Source: Isoetes taiwanensis (lineage: Eukaryota > Streptophyta > Lycopodiopsida > Isoetales > Isoetaceae). From it: a DNA stretch of 64,000 nucleotides. A model generated the notes under the pieces. It was given only the letters and a program-made list of their open reading frames with translations. It was not told the DNA's origin and searched no databases. Made by a program: the position numbers and the translations under genes. Positions 10,570-21,162 of this stretch are shown in pieces. Every line of letters begins with the position of its first letter. The stretch's first letter is position 1. The stretch lies in NCBI GenBank assembly GCA_021234155.1, contig JAJEKV010000422.1, positions 147,096 through 211,095 on the forward strand, read 5' to 3'.

Positions 10570-11095
10570 TAACTAGTAACGGGTGCCCGGCATTGCCGGG
10601 CATAAGTCTAACATGTGATAAACTCTGGAGATGGTGGTAGAATCTGGTAATGGTCGTGCCCCTTAAGAGAAGTGAAGTGTAGATAATGGAGGCTTTTCAT
10701 GGAAGTGTAGATGCATAAGCCAATAGTTATTCAAATAATGTACATGGATCGACAAAATGTCACGGAGATTCGTATGTTGACTAATATAAATTGTAGCTGA
10801 CTTAACGATTTCCATAGAAATAATTCACAGCTTTTGCAATCAAGTGGAAAATGGTCTATGTCTACTATATATTTGTCATGTCACCTTTTAAATCTTTTAT
10901 GAGATCAAGAAGAGGGAGCGTAATGGTTGGAGAACTTTACGTAATGGAGTTGGGATGCAAGTGTAGGTCAGGCCAAGAAGCATAATTGTGGAACTTGAAC
11001 AACATTTGTAAGCTTATTTATCTAGATTATTGTTTACAAGAAACTTATCGCGGCAGCCAAGGCCGCCGCGAACGTTTCTCTTCCCCAACTCGTCT
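10570..11095. other. no recognisable gene
   Basis: AT-rich sequence containing a short near-palindrome GGGTGCCCGGCATTGCCGGG near 10580. No coding frame, RNA gene or repeat unit was identified. Confidence 0.4.
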
Positions 11096-11101
11096 ATACA
11101 T

Positions 11102-11196
11102 GCTAGAACATGCAGGATTTGAACCTGCATTTTTTTTTGCCGTGTGTTTAGTGCCCGCACGATAGAAGGATGCTGACCATTAACGACTATAGGATT
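11102..11196 (-). repeat. tRNA-like pseudogene or SINE head
   Basis: On the minus strand GCAGGTTCAAATCCTGC forms a perfect T-arm (5-bp stem, 7-base loop) and an upstream TTAATGGTCAGCATCC resembles box A. The region between holds a long A-run and cannot fold into a normal anticodon arm, so this is a tRNA-derived repeat and not a tRNA gene. Confidence 0.5.
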
Positions 11197-11202
11197 CTTT
11201 TT

Positions 11203-11310
11203 TTTTTTTTTTTTGTCAATCATGTCATGCAATGATAGCCAGTGGGTTTTGAACCTGGGCAGGGGAACTCCCGTATCCAATGGTCTGACCACCAGGCCAT
11301 AATCACCATG
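11203..11310 (-). repeat. tRNA-derived SINE, copy 1, with A-tail
   Basis: Reading the minus strand: box A-like GGTCAGACCATTGG, box B-like GGTTCAAAACCCACTGG, then a tail of about 17 A (the T-run at 11200-11214). Same family as 11332-11430, 11442-11535 and 13605-13690. Confidence 0.65.
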
Positions 11311-11331
11311 AACATAGATCATTCATGCCAC

Positions 11332-11430
11332 CCAATATATGCCACCCAATAATAGCCAGTGGGATTTGAGCTTGGACGGGGGGCACCCATATCCAATAGC
11401 CTAACCACTAGACTGATATTGCGATAAGCC
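11332..11430 (-). repeat. tRNA-derived SINE, copy 2
   Basis: Minus strand carries TCTAGTGGTTAGGCTATTGG (box A-like, resembling a tRNA D-arm) and a degenerate box B before CCCACTGGC. It is directly adjacent to copies 1 and 3. Confidence 0.6.
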
Positions 11431-11441
11431 TTTTATAGTTC

Positions 11442-11535
11442 AATCATGCCACCCAATGATAGCCAGTGGGGTTTGAGCCTGGGCGGGGAACACCCGTAAC
11501 CAGTAGCCTAACCACTAGACTGTCAGTGCGATAAG
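11442..11535 (-). repeat. tRNA-derived SINE, copy 3
   Basis: Minus strand begins CTTATCGCACTGACAGTCTA, then GTGGTTAGGCTACTGG and GGCTCAAACCCCACTGGC. It is the best preserved copy of the family here. Confidence 0.65.
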
Positions 11536-11631
11536 CATTTCTTTTATATATGTAAGCAAAGGGAATCCCATAGTAGCTATGTAGCACGACGTCTATTGAA
11601 CGGGCAGATATGTATATATGTATGTACATGT

Positions 11632-13483
11632 CATAGTTACCAAAAACGAAAACGGAATGAAAACGGCAGGTTGGGATTGAAAACGAAAACGAAAACGAAT
11701 ACGAAAACGGCCCAAAAAACGGCAAGTTCTTGAAAAAATCCCCCAAAAAAAAGCGTACATGTATAAATGCACTCATAATGTAAATTTATCATACTTATAA
11801 CAGTAGAATCTAAATATGCTTATACAATGTAACTAAATAACATTTCATAAATAAGTGATTTCAAGAAAGAAGGTTGCGATCTATATAAGTCATTAAGGCC
11901 CCAAGCCTTCCTTGCAAATGACTTATAAATTCATCCAGAGGCCAATCTAAGTAGAAATATAATGCCCCTTATGTCTTACCCGATTCATTCAAAGAATTCC
12001 TAGGTTTTTTTTATCTTTCAAAGCTATTGCCCTAAGGTCGGCCATAAATCATAGCAGAGAGAGTACTAGGATTTATGTACAGACCATATTCCTATAGATC
12101 ATATGAAAACCAGATAAAACAAATTTTCCAGATTAGATTCACTTAAAAAACATTTTGCCAGTCTGAATATTATTTTTTTGAAGAAAAACAGATACAAACC
12201 ATTTTTATGGCTAAGCCAAATGGTGTTTTAACTTCAGAACAAAGTACATAAATATCCTGCTAGAGTGAACTCAAATAGATGAAGTGAAGTAGATTTGCAT
12301 AGCATATTGCTAAGTCTTTCTTTCCAAATACTTGAGTTTGCATTTTCTGCAGTCGAAATTTAGGGAAGAAGAAGTATGACTAAAGCTTTAGGAAAGAAGA
12401 AGATGACTGAAGCACTTAACAATATGTCTTTGATCATGAAAAGTCACATCTGTTTTGATGAACTAGAACCTCTTGAACCATTTTTTGTTGCAGAAATAGA
12501 CGAGGTCTCAGTTGCCTGCAATCCAACCATTAGATATTTGCCATAACTGCGTAACAAAAAAAAGGAATTAACAGGTTAGCTAAAGAATCTCGTGGCCTAT
12601 AGACCCTTCAAACTTAGACAAAAATAATAAAAGCAAACTATTGTATCATCAGTCCTAAATAATTCTGTAAAACATAAGCTGCTACAGACATGAATTTGAT
12701 GGTTAGGTTTCTAAAATATGAATTTGATGCTGCTATAGAACCGTAATGCTATTTAAATCTTATTTCTTCATGTCTGTTTGCAAAATCGAAATGCTCTTCA
12801 TTGTATGTCTATGCTGTTTTCAATATCACTATACAAAATGCATAAAATCGAAATGCTCTTCATTGTATATGATGTTTCAATCAAAATGTTCTTCATTGTA
12901 TATGCTACTACAAAACTAAAAGTCTTCAGACTGATAGATCTAACTCAATACAAAATGGAAATCGAAATACTCTTCTGAAAATTGAAATATTCTAGAAATC
13001 GAAAAGCTCTTGCTTGTATATGTTGTTTTTTCAACGAAATGATCTTTATTGTGCATATTGCTACAAAACCTAAATGCTTCAGACTGAAAGAATAGAAAAA
13101 TCTTAACTGGAAATGCTGGAATGGATGAAAACCATGATCTTCTTAACTAACAACAGCCTCTTACGCCTTCAAACTGAGATTGAATCAGTTGCTCCAAGAC
13201 TCGGCCGCGCATACAGAGCCGGTTGTAGGCTCTCAAAAATAGGGGGCCCGTTTTTCCCTCAAAATTTGCCTAAACGTCGTCCAACAAATTCGTGGACGGC
13301 CTGAAAAAAAAAATATTACCAAAAACGGACGTTTTTTACACAAAAACGGCAAAAAAAAACGCCACCTCACCGTTTTTTTGCATCACGTTTTTTAGAGGGC
13401 CGTTTTAGCATTTGAATACGGCTCGGGGAAAAAAGTCAAAAACGGCAAAAAAACGGCGAAAACGGCCGTTTTCGGTAACTATG
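11632..13483. mobile_element. non-autonomous hAT-type DNA transposon
   Basis: The 1852-bp unit begins CATAGTTACCAAAAACG and ends CGTTTTCGGTAACTATG, which are imperfect inverted repeats. It is flanked on both sides by the identical 8-mer GTACATGT (11624-11631 and 13484-13491). An 8-bp duplication with short CA-starting ends is diagnostic of the hAT superfamily. Both ends are packed with AAAACGGC-type motifs (11640-11720 and 13260-13475), probable transposase-binding subterminal repeats. No transposase is present. The perfect target duplication suggests a fairly recent insertion compared with the decayed surroundings. Confidence 0.85.
12775..13095. repeat. imperfect repeats around AAATCGAAATGCTCTTCATT
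   Basis: The motif AATCGAAATGCTCTTCATTG and variants recur about five times inside the hAT element, alternating with CTACAAAACTAAA and CTTCAGACTGA motifs. Confidence 0.65.
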
Positions 13484-13604
13484 GTACATGTACTTGTTGG
13501 TTTTATAGGAACATATATTAGAAGGAAGGAAAGAAGGAAGTATGTCAAGAAAAGATAACAATCGTGATTGTATACTATTTCAAATTTGAAGATTCATATG
13601 CTCT

Positions 13605-13690
13605 GCCCACCATATAGTCAGTGGGGTTTGAGTATGGGAGGGCACACCTGCAACCATTAGCCTAACCACCAGACTATTACTGCGATAAAC
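13605..13690 (-). repeat. tRNA-derived SINE, copy 4
   Basis: Minus strand TTATCGCAGTAATAGTCTGG, GTGGTTAGGCTAATGG and a degenerate box B before CCCACTGAC, matching the copies at 11.2-11.5 kb. It lies just beyond the right end of the hAT element. Confidence 0.6.
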
Positions 13691-14005
13691 ATCTTATTTA
13701 AACTTGCAAGCAAGACAACTCCATTAATTATATATGTGACTATTTCCCTTTTTTTTTAATTTCAAAGACAATATACCTTCATGCATTGCATGCAAGCTAG
13801 ATGTACTGGTGCTGGTGTTCATTTGATATATCTAAAAACACGTTGGTCTCCTTCGATGGATAAAGGCATGCCTGCATGAATGATAGATGGATTTGAGTTT
13901 GGACAAATTGCGTACTGAAAGCAAGAACCACGTACCGTTTGGACAAATTGCCTTCCCTCGTGAAGTTTTATTTGATGAATAAACTGGGGAATACGTACCT
14001 TAATG
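13691..14005. other. flank beyond the Helitron helicase stop
   Basis: A Helitron 3' end (CTRR preceded by a hairpin, read on the minus strand) would be expected here. A small palindrome TTGCATGCAA followed by GCTAG on the plus strand lies near 13788-13800 and is a weak candidate. I cannot fix the terminus. Confidence 0.3.
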
Positions 14006-15747
14006 TCAAAGTAGTTCCTTATAGACAACGTTCACCGTACTTTTTGTTGTGTTTTCGGGGGAGAGGAGTATCAATACATCTTGCCTGTTCCGCACACGAG
14101 TAAAGGCCATATACAATTGCCCATGTGCAAAGACGTTTGTGCGTAAATCAATGACAACCCGGTCTAACGTTAAACCCTGACAACTATTAAAAGTGGTCGA
14201 GTACGATAGACGCAATGGTAATTGCCATCTATGGATAGTCCACGGACGATTTTCTGGTTGATAGAAGAAATCTGCCCTAGAGATTGGATATGTGTTTCCT
14301 TCTGGATCACCAAGGAGTCTCACCATTACAAACTTTGCATGCATCGATTCAATCACGACCCTAGCATTCTTCACAAGGCCCTTCTCCATGTCTAATCGTT
14401 TCATCACGTGGCATGTTGCCCCCACTTTAAGCCTAAGCTCATGGTTAGGAATCCCGGAATGCGTGAAATTGTTCAAGAAATCCGAAGTTGCATACGGATG
14501 CTCGTGGATAAGTTCGTCCTGCTCGGTTATATGATCGTGGCTGTAATAAGATTTATCCTGGCTGGGAACATCATCTAATATACGACCATTGAACTCGTCA
14601 ACGTGTTTGTTGATCGGAGCAAGGGATATCTGCTTGTCACATTCCACTGGGTTGCGAAGGATATCCGGGGGATAAAGGAATTCTGCTGTATCTAAGATGT
14701 TTGTAGTTGTATTGAATAAATCCAACGACACCGTGGTTTCTTCCCAATTCTCCCCAAGGTTGTCAACAAACATCATTAGCTCAGGATCTCCTGCGTTTCG
14801 TATAGGCTGATGCAACCTCAACACACGGAATATTCTCCATAATGACGAGGATTTTATAGACGCACTGAATGTCGCAATCCTCCCCTCCTCCTGTCACAAA
14901 TCGTCACACCTCCCTTCACGACAGGGGCGACTTGCCTGAAATCACCAGCAGCTATGAAATGTTTTCCACCAAATGGAAGATCGTTTCTACACAACCGCTG
15001 AAGAACATGATTCACGCTTTCTATAACGGCCTTATTGGCCATTGGGAACTCATCCCAAATAATGACTTTGGCCTCAACGATGAGTTGTGATACTCCTGAA
15101 TCACATTCTAGCATCGAGTGAAGTCTCACATTGTTTTCAACCACAGGGATTTGGAATAGGGAATGTGTTGTTCGTCCGCCTGCATACAATCGAGCTGCCA
15201 GAGCCGTTGTACCACATGGAAGGACTATGCCTCCATTGCTGTGTATGAGAAAGCATATGCAATTCAACAAAAATGTTTTTCCTGTACCTGCTTTTCCATC
15301 TACAAAGATAGGTTCGTTCGCTCGGGGAGATTCTAGCCATTGTCTTATGAAAGTGTATAATTCCAATTGGTTGTCATTCATCATACTTGACATTTGCAAT
15401 GCAGAGTTCAGATATGATGCATGGTCAGAAAATTTCTCTAGCTCGTGCATCACATCCCTTCCGACACGGTGCTGCAGTTGGAGGCCAAATGCCACGATGT
15501 TAGTGCCATGCTGGACTAATATATTATTGACTAGATGAAGAGCTTCATTGAAGGCAATTACATCGTTGTTTGGATACTCGTCTAATAGATCAAGGCTCAT
15601 AGGCACTTGAAACTTAGTCCATAATTCAGCTGCTGGTCCTTGGTCGAGTAACAACATGGCAAACAGGAAACGCAATTGTGTAGGGCTCAACGATAAGGAA
15701 ACTGCCTCCTCCATAACTAATGTTGCCTCATTGTGTGCTGCGAGCAA
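14006..15747 (-). pseudogene. Helitron B, PIF1-like DNA helicase domain (frameshifted)
   Basis: Two minus-strand frames (15747-14854, then 14824-14006) make up a Helitron helicase. The first has a linker, Walker A as DGKAGTGKTF, motif Ia around GTTALAARLYAGGRT, Walker B IIWDEFPMA and motif III AAGDFRQVAPVV. The second continues with the DEFNGRILDD region, the 2A/2B segment LKVGATCHVMKRLD, motif V/VI LSYSTTFNSCQGLTLDRVVI and YMAFTRVRN, and ends VVYKELL, a usual helicase end in plant Helitrons. This superfamily-1 helicase would unwind DNA during rolling-circle transposition. The frame is lost near 14885, so the copy is inactive. Confidence 0.9.
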
Positions 15748-15879
15748 ACCCGCTGCTTCTGCAGCCTGTTGATATGTCTCATATAGGTGATCATCAACGA
15801 TCTTTAATTCATCCCATGATCTTGCAGGACGATGCAGCAGAATCTGTCTTAAATAAAATGCCTCGCCAACCTTAGGTAA

Positions 15880-17074
15880 TTATAATAGACGGATTCTACA
15901 TACTGATTGCCTTGTCTTCTTTCTCACGATGTTGCGTGCAAATCCTGATCGCTCCTGTTCCATGTAATATCCAGGTTTAAATGAGGATGATGGATTATAT
16001 GCCAACAAATTGTATTGCTCATAGTATTGGATATATGTAAGCGTATCGAACACATGGTCAAGTGGCCGCAGGAAGTATCGGTCCAACAACGACCTCGTAT
16101 TTGACCGCAATAGATGCAAAGGTAGACATTTAACAGCAGGGGTTTTATTTGTTATGTCGTATGACATTATTCTCCAAGATGCCTCCATGGCTGATAGATA
16201 GCATGCCTTTACATATTCTTGTATCTCATTCCTATGGCCTGCTCCAGTAGTATGCCCTTGTGAGGTGCGTTCAGGAGCTTGCCCTGTGTCATGGGTTGCA
16301 TGCTCACCACTAACATGTGCATCTCTCCCATGCTGAACTCCTTGTTGGCCAGGAACTGACGACAATTCCACGCGTGTTTGCCTCTCTTGGGTTATTGAGA
16401 ACCTTGCTGTATCAAATCCCTTATATATATAACCGTAAAGGTAAGAGAAGACATGCACGGTGGATGCGATATCAACCGTAATATGACAGTCGAGTTCATG
16501 GAGCAGGAAAGCATTGTATGGAACTATCCACGCATCGTCCACTCTTTCTTCTATATTGCACATAGCCCTTTGAGTCAAGGTGCGTCGTTGGATTGACTAG
16601 TTTTGGATACTTGTAGCAGCATGGAGAACTACATGGGGAGCACCTGGTAGAATGTCTATGGACCATAAATTTTTGGACCTGTCCCCGAAGAATTGGATCA
16701 CTTGGTAGCTCCGCAGATATAATATCATCAACACATTCTATTGGTATATCTGGTTCTGTACGTAACACAAGATGCGCGTGAGGAAGTCCTCGCTTTTGAA
16801 ACTCTACTACCGTGATTATATATGACACCCGTTGAAAAAATTTATGTAAGAGTTCTTTTAGCCGTTGTAACCTTCCATGAAAATATCGTACAATGATCGT
16901 AGGACTATCAGATGCATTTTGGTCAGGTCTAAGGACAGCCCTTATTTCTGGCCAATCCGTATTCGTCGTCATCGTAATGAATAAAGTTGGACGACCCTTT
17001 GCCCTAGAGAGTGCTAACGCATCAGCAACCTGTACAGAACACCATCTCTGGCAACCCAGGAACGATGAAGGCAA
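15880..17074 (-). pseudogene. Helitron B, Rep (HUH endonuclease) domain (frameshifted)
   Basis: The upstream frame (17074-16496) holds Rep motif 1 LFITMTTNTDWPEI and motif 2 EFQKRGLPHAHLVL with the two metal-binding His. The downstream frame (16578-15880) holds the tyrosine motif as FSYLYGYIYKGFD, then the EASWRIMSYDI region typical of the Rep-helicase linker. The frames overlap and are offset near 16500-16578. Rep nicks and joins single-stranded ends during rolling-circle transposition. The motif-3 Lys normally next to the first Tyr (KYLYKYIYKG type) reads Ser here, a further sign of decay or divergence. Confidence 0.88.
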
Positions 17075-17161
17075 TATAATATCACTCTGGTTGTCATTTT
17101 CTTGCTCGGAATAATCTTCGTCAGATTGAGCCCTCCTATTTCGGAAGGCAGGTGTCCTAAA

Positions 17162-17773
17162 TTAATTCAGGCGTGCATCCTCAACCCTTGAATACATGTC
17201 ACCTAGGTACTCCCCACACAGACGTCCTAGTCGAAGGAACCTATCCTCATGCAATAACCTTGCCCTATACCATTGGAGTTGCATGAGACCATGATCATTC
17301 ATGGGCCCCCATCCCAGTGTACCATGTGGAAAAAGCAGTGGATACTGCAGAGGTTCATACATGGGATCGAGGATGTTTACGAAGGTCGGCTCTCCCTCAC
17401 TTCGAGCCCAAAATTGTGCAACCCGGGATGCAATATCAGCCGTGTTACTAACCTCTGCAATCGTTGCCATTTCATCACTTCCAACTACACCTTCAATTGT
17501 GATGTATGCTGAAGGCATACGCATACTCCCATTGTCCGAAGAGCTCTCCCTATCATCTACCACTGGTACAACACGTTGTGTATCTCCTATCGATTGAAAC
17601 AGGCGCTGTCTAGCACACTCTCTTGCCAATGCTCGCAAATGTACATAACGCCCCGACCCTCTCACGCCTATCTGACTTTCGGCTGGATTCAGTGCGTTAC
17701 CATCCATACTCCTTGATCCACTAAATTTAACACACAAACTCAGTGCATAAGTCACGGTAGAAGAATAACTCAC
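17162..17773 (-). pseudogene. Helitron B, N-terminal Helitron_like_N region
   Basis: The 203-residue frame ends with the block preceding Rep in plant Helitrons: YEPLQYPLLFPHGTLGW, then LQWYRARLL, FLRLGRLCGEYLGDM and SRVEDARLN. The first third is Ser/Arg-rich and may be non-homologous. The upstream zinc-finger region seen in Helitron A (near 23300) is missing. Frame continuity with the Rep frame is lost near 17100. Confidence 0.8.
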
Positions 17774-18540
17774 ATGTTATATGTTTTTCCAAAGGGCGAT
17801 CCACCACACAATTTGAAGAAGCATTGGGATTAATTATCTGTGTTTGTAATCGAAGGAAGGACAACATTAGCACCAACTATCATATATCCACATCAATGGC
17901 ATGACTTTTTTAATGTCACCATAACTCATCCCACACATATAGTTTATGACAAATTTAGTGTAAGGAGGTTATATAGGTGATATCTATTCCAAACAACTAT
18001 AAATACGTAAGGAGACATATGCATGTAGACGTGAAAACATCTACAAGTTTCCTGTCATCATCAGCATAGTTCATTATGCACTCACATTTCCACATCAATG
18101 GCATGTTTTCTTTCTTAACACAAATCATAACCCATCCCACACATACATTTTACGATAAATTTAATGTAATGAGACTATGTAGATAGTATGTCTCCCAAAA
18201 AAATATAAGCATCTTATAATGTGTCCAAAGCGATAGCATAATCATCATCCCACACATACATTTTACGATAAATTTAATGTAATGAGACTATGTAGATAGT
18301 ATGTCTCCCAAAAAAATATAAGCATCTTATAACGTGTCCAAAGCGATAGCATAATTATCTAACTACGGAAGGAGACATATGTATACGACGTTCATAGCGC
18401 TAGGACATCCACAACTTTCCTCCCATCTCAGAAGCTTATGTACCTTATAGCCTGTCCATAGCGGGAGCATAATTATCTATACATAAATACAAAAAGCAGA
18501 CGTCACTATATAGTCGTTCAGAGTGATAGGCCATCTATAG
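17774..18540. repeat. tandem repeats between Helitron B and an unknown ORF
   Basis: A 113-bp unit is tandemly duplicated almost exactly at 18134-18246 and 18247-18359 (starting ATCCCACACATACATTTTAC). A diverged earlier copy lies near 17930-18010 and is repeated with the CATCAATGGCATG motif near 18095. No coding frame is seen. Confidence 0.85.
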
Positions 18541-18945
18541 CTATCCTCCCAGTATTGCATCCATGATAGCATCTTTAGCCTCGATAACTTGTAATAGCCG
18601 ATGAAGACGGGTTAACTGAGCGACGAGCCTCTTAATACTAATTGAGAGTGTTGTATGATCCTTAGACAATTTATCCAACTCATCAGAGAGCCTATCCAAT
18701 TGCAATTGCATCTTCCTTGTCATTGTAACAGGAGCGCATCTTCTGTAGGATGCTATATGTAAGGCAATCTGGTTTCGCCTGTACTTCCGAATGTTACCCT
18801 TTTTGGCAACAATCAACCCAGAGCCCTTACGACATTTTTGCTCGTTGTTCAAATGCACACCCGTACCATGAATGACTGAGGATTCACCGACAACGTTGTC
18901 TACTTTGGCAATGGCCTTACTTGTCTCCTCACCCAATTTCGCCAT
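18541..18945 (-). CDS. unknown 134-residue protein, coiled-coil C-terminal half
   Basis: The intact frame begins MAKLGEETSKAIAKVDNV. The first half is basic (KKGNIRKYRRNQ); the second has heptad-like spacing (LQLDRLSDELDKLSKD, then LVAQLTRLHRLLQVIEAK), suggesting a coiled coil. It lies between the two Helitron blocks on their strand, downstream of another unknown frame (19193-19657) and a TATA box at 19831-19840. It may be a later exon of that transcription unit. Possible Helitron cargo, but no function can be given. Confidence 0.45.
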   Translation of the reverse strand: MAKLGEETSKAIAKVDNVVGESSVIHGTGVHLNNEQKCRKGSGLIVAKKGNIRKYRRNQIALHIASYRRCAPVTMTRKMQLQLDRLSDELDKLSKDHTTLSISIKRLVAQLTRLHRLLQVIEAKDAIMDAILGG

Positions 18946-19192
18946 ATACTACAATGCAAGTGACAAACACCAGATTAAATAGTATCAAACACATCGTATA
19001 CTCTGGCAATATCCCCACTCCTCTTCCAACCAATTTCAATATTTAATACAATGCAAAATACAAACACCAGCTTGAATAGTTTAAAAAACATATATAGCGA
19101 GCTCCATTGACATCCCAGCAGTATTTATATGGTAATCTTATAATATGATAGTATTAAAGCAAACAAAGGTACAATCGGTTATTTAAACTCGA

Positions 19193-19657
19193 TCAATGAC
19201 TAAATAGAGTTTCAGGTGTCACTAAATATCCCCACTTCATTCTACCATCCACCATTTCAGTCTCCACCTTGAAAATTCCTGCAGGACCAAGAGAGCCACA
19301 ACCCATATACTTATCAAGGTAGTAGAATATCACGCTTGATGGGTAGTTTGTCTCCATTATTTCTAGTTTATTGAGAAGAGACTTAGGGGGAAAACGCTCG
19401 ACAGCTAAGGTGTCAAAAAGAACCTCCGAGGATCCTTGGATCCAACCACATTTAACGTGGTATAATTCATCCCCATGCCCTTTAATTGCTATATATAAGA
19501 ATCGTTTTATATTAGATGTCCCCATGACAATGGACTCCGGCAATGGGATGCCCATCTGAAATGAGGGGACGTCGTCAATCCAAAAAGTATCGTCTATAGA
19601 ATAAATGGAGAGAATAAAGAACACCATAGACCAACAGTTGGCATAACAAAAGTCCAC
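19193..19657 (-). CDS. unknown protein exon, possible Helitron cargo
   Basis: The frame is open to 19657, but protein-like sequence begins about residue 25 (DDVPSFQMGIPLPESIVMGT) and runs to LVTPETLFSH and the stop. It has mixed alpha/beta character and a G-C-G-S-L-G-P-A-G turn. It is not RPA, OTU or any other cargo type I recognise. A TATA box lies about 175 bp upstream, and AAG|GTATCC near 19750 could be a 5' splice site, making this a second exon. An acceptor near 19590-19620 is plausible but not fixed. Confidence 0.45.
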   Translation of the reverse strand: MDFCYANCWSMVFFILSIYSIDDTFWIDDVPSFQMGIPLPESIVMGTSNIKRFLYIAIKGHGDELYHVKCGWIQGSSEVLFDTLAVERFPPKSLLNKLEIMETNYPSSVIFYYLDKYMGCGSLGPAGIFKVETEMVDGRMKWGYLVTPETLFSH

Positions 19658-19830
19658 TCAATAAAACATATGGCGGTGAAACAAAAACATAGAGTGCATT
19701 GCATGACTTATATAAAAAATAAAAAGAGCAAGGATAATGCTGGGATGGATACCTTAGGAATGGAAGGGCTGCGGAAGAGCTGAGCGCCAGAAGAGTTGCT
19801 CGAATGAGTTGCTCGAAGCACAAAAGGCCT

Positions 19831-19840
19831 CCTATTTATA
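19831..19840 (-). promoter_or_regulatory. TATA box upstream of the unknown minus-strand gene
   Basis: TATAAATAGG on the minus strand, followed by a C/T-rich stretch suitable as a leader and by the unknown frames at 19193-19657 and 18541-18945. Position and consensus are good; no further elements were recognised. Confidence 0.55.
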
Positions 19841-20451
19841 CGTGCATGGGGTGGGCACGTTTTCAAATTAACCATGCACGTGTGATATACACTTGGATTC
19901 TAAATCTTAAGAAATATTTGGAATCTAAATCTTGGATACGATATGGGGCAATATAGAAGGATCGAGGTTTAATAAAAAAGGCATCATATATTATATTTAC
20001 ATTAATGCTCCAGCGGACTACAGTTCAGCGGACTACAATTCCTCTGTGTTTGACGGGCAAGGGGCCGTGATGGCATAGCCACGACCATTCCTTGGAATCA
20101 GACTTAGAATAAGAAATCCCAGGAGGAGCAGGATGAATGTCTTTCCTGCTACCCTGCTAGATGAAGATTGAAGGCCATAGCTGCTTTCAAACAATTGGCC
20201 GGGCTGATGAATTGGGTGCCCTTGTTAGCCATCATAAGGTAATAATCGTTCCAATTGAAGCTGGAATCCCTGGGGTCATATTTTGGGAAGATTGCAGGGA
20301 ATAAATATCCGCATTGCTCAGATTTGAAGGTCCGGCATGCATTATAATAACAGATATGGTAGTTTCCTATTCGCATGAGGATCAGCTAACTTGTTCAGAA
20401 CTTTCATTTTTTTCTGAACTGTGGCTTGGCAGTTCCAATGAGCTGGGTCTT
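19841..20451. other. spacer; one short minus-strand frame
   Basis: The minus frame 20376-20149 reads like protein (CGYLFPAIFPKYDPRDSSFN) but is only about 75 residues and matches nothing known to me. It could be another exon of the unknown gene. The rest is AT-rich and featureless. Confidence 0.3.
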
Positions 20452-21114
20452 TTAATGAGCGTGCAGTCTCATAGGACTCAGGTAGTGCATCTCCACATGA
20501 ACGAAAAACACCCGTCCTTTTTCTAACATCACGTGCTCATCGATCACACGGTCGAAGATAACACGTTGGTCGTGATATAAGCGGTCCACAGCTTCTTGCA
20601 CCTCTACCATGTCTTCTTGAAACACCTCATCCGGAAATATCATATATGGATCTATTGCACGCTCAGGAAGAATGAAATCAAACTTCCTTAAGGATCGCCC
20701 GACAGAGTTCATATGATCTTCAATGTCTAGAAGTGCCATGTCAAATAATTGATCACACATATTTACACTTTGATCTTCTGCAACCCTTCGTGCCTCATGC
20801 AAGAAGTCATCGATCATAGAAAGCTTGACTTCTTCCCACAGTTGTAGTGGATTCGATGGTTCACAATTTGAAAGGATCATGGCGAACATGTGCCGCAATT
20901 GTGGTGGCATGCCCCATGCTGCTGCTGCTTGAAGAGACTCAAGCCATTCTGTGTCATCGCGAAGCAACCCACGACGAATGCAAGCTTCTTTATATGTTGC
21001 ACACAACTCCCCGTCAAAAGAGCGTAAATCTTCAAAACTAATTGCATCTGTCACGCGGGTCAACAGGAGTCGTAAATAGTATCGCTCTCCTTTTGAAGGA
21101 TTAACAAAGTACAT
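20452..21114 (-). pseudogene. Helitron A, Rep-helicase linker and helicase start, truncated
   Basis: The frame opens with the standard linker YFVNPSKGERYYLRLLLTRV, then FDGELCATYKEACIRRGLL and QLRHMFAMIL, and ends exactly where Walker A should begin (LEKGRVFFVHVE in place of the usual F-F-V-D-G-P-G-G-T-G-K-T). Everything after the helicase N-terminus is absent, so this element lacks a motor. The break may be a deletion junction or an insertion site near 20500. Confidence 0.85.
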
Positions 21115-21162
21115 GCGTCCAATAGTGGGAAACTTCTGGGTATTCTCTCTGACCTTCCATTT

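Noticed and set aside
11102..11196. Possible intact tRNA gene from the perfect T-arm
   Set aside because: No acceptor stem or anticodon arm can be formed and an A-run replaces the variable region.
13788..13800. Helitron 3' terminus (hairpin plus CTAG-type end)
   Set aside because: A 10-bp palindrome is too common by chance in AT-rich DNA, and the insertion target A-T cannot be verified.
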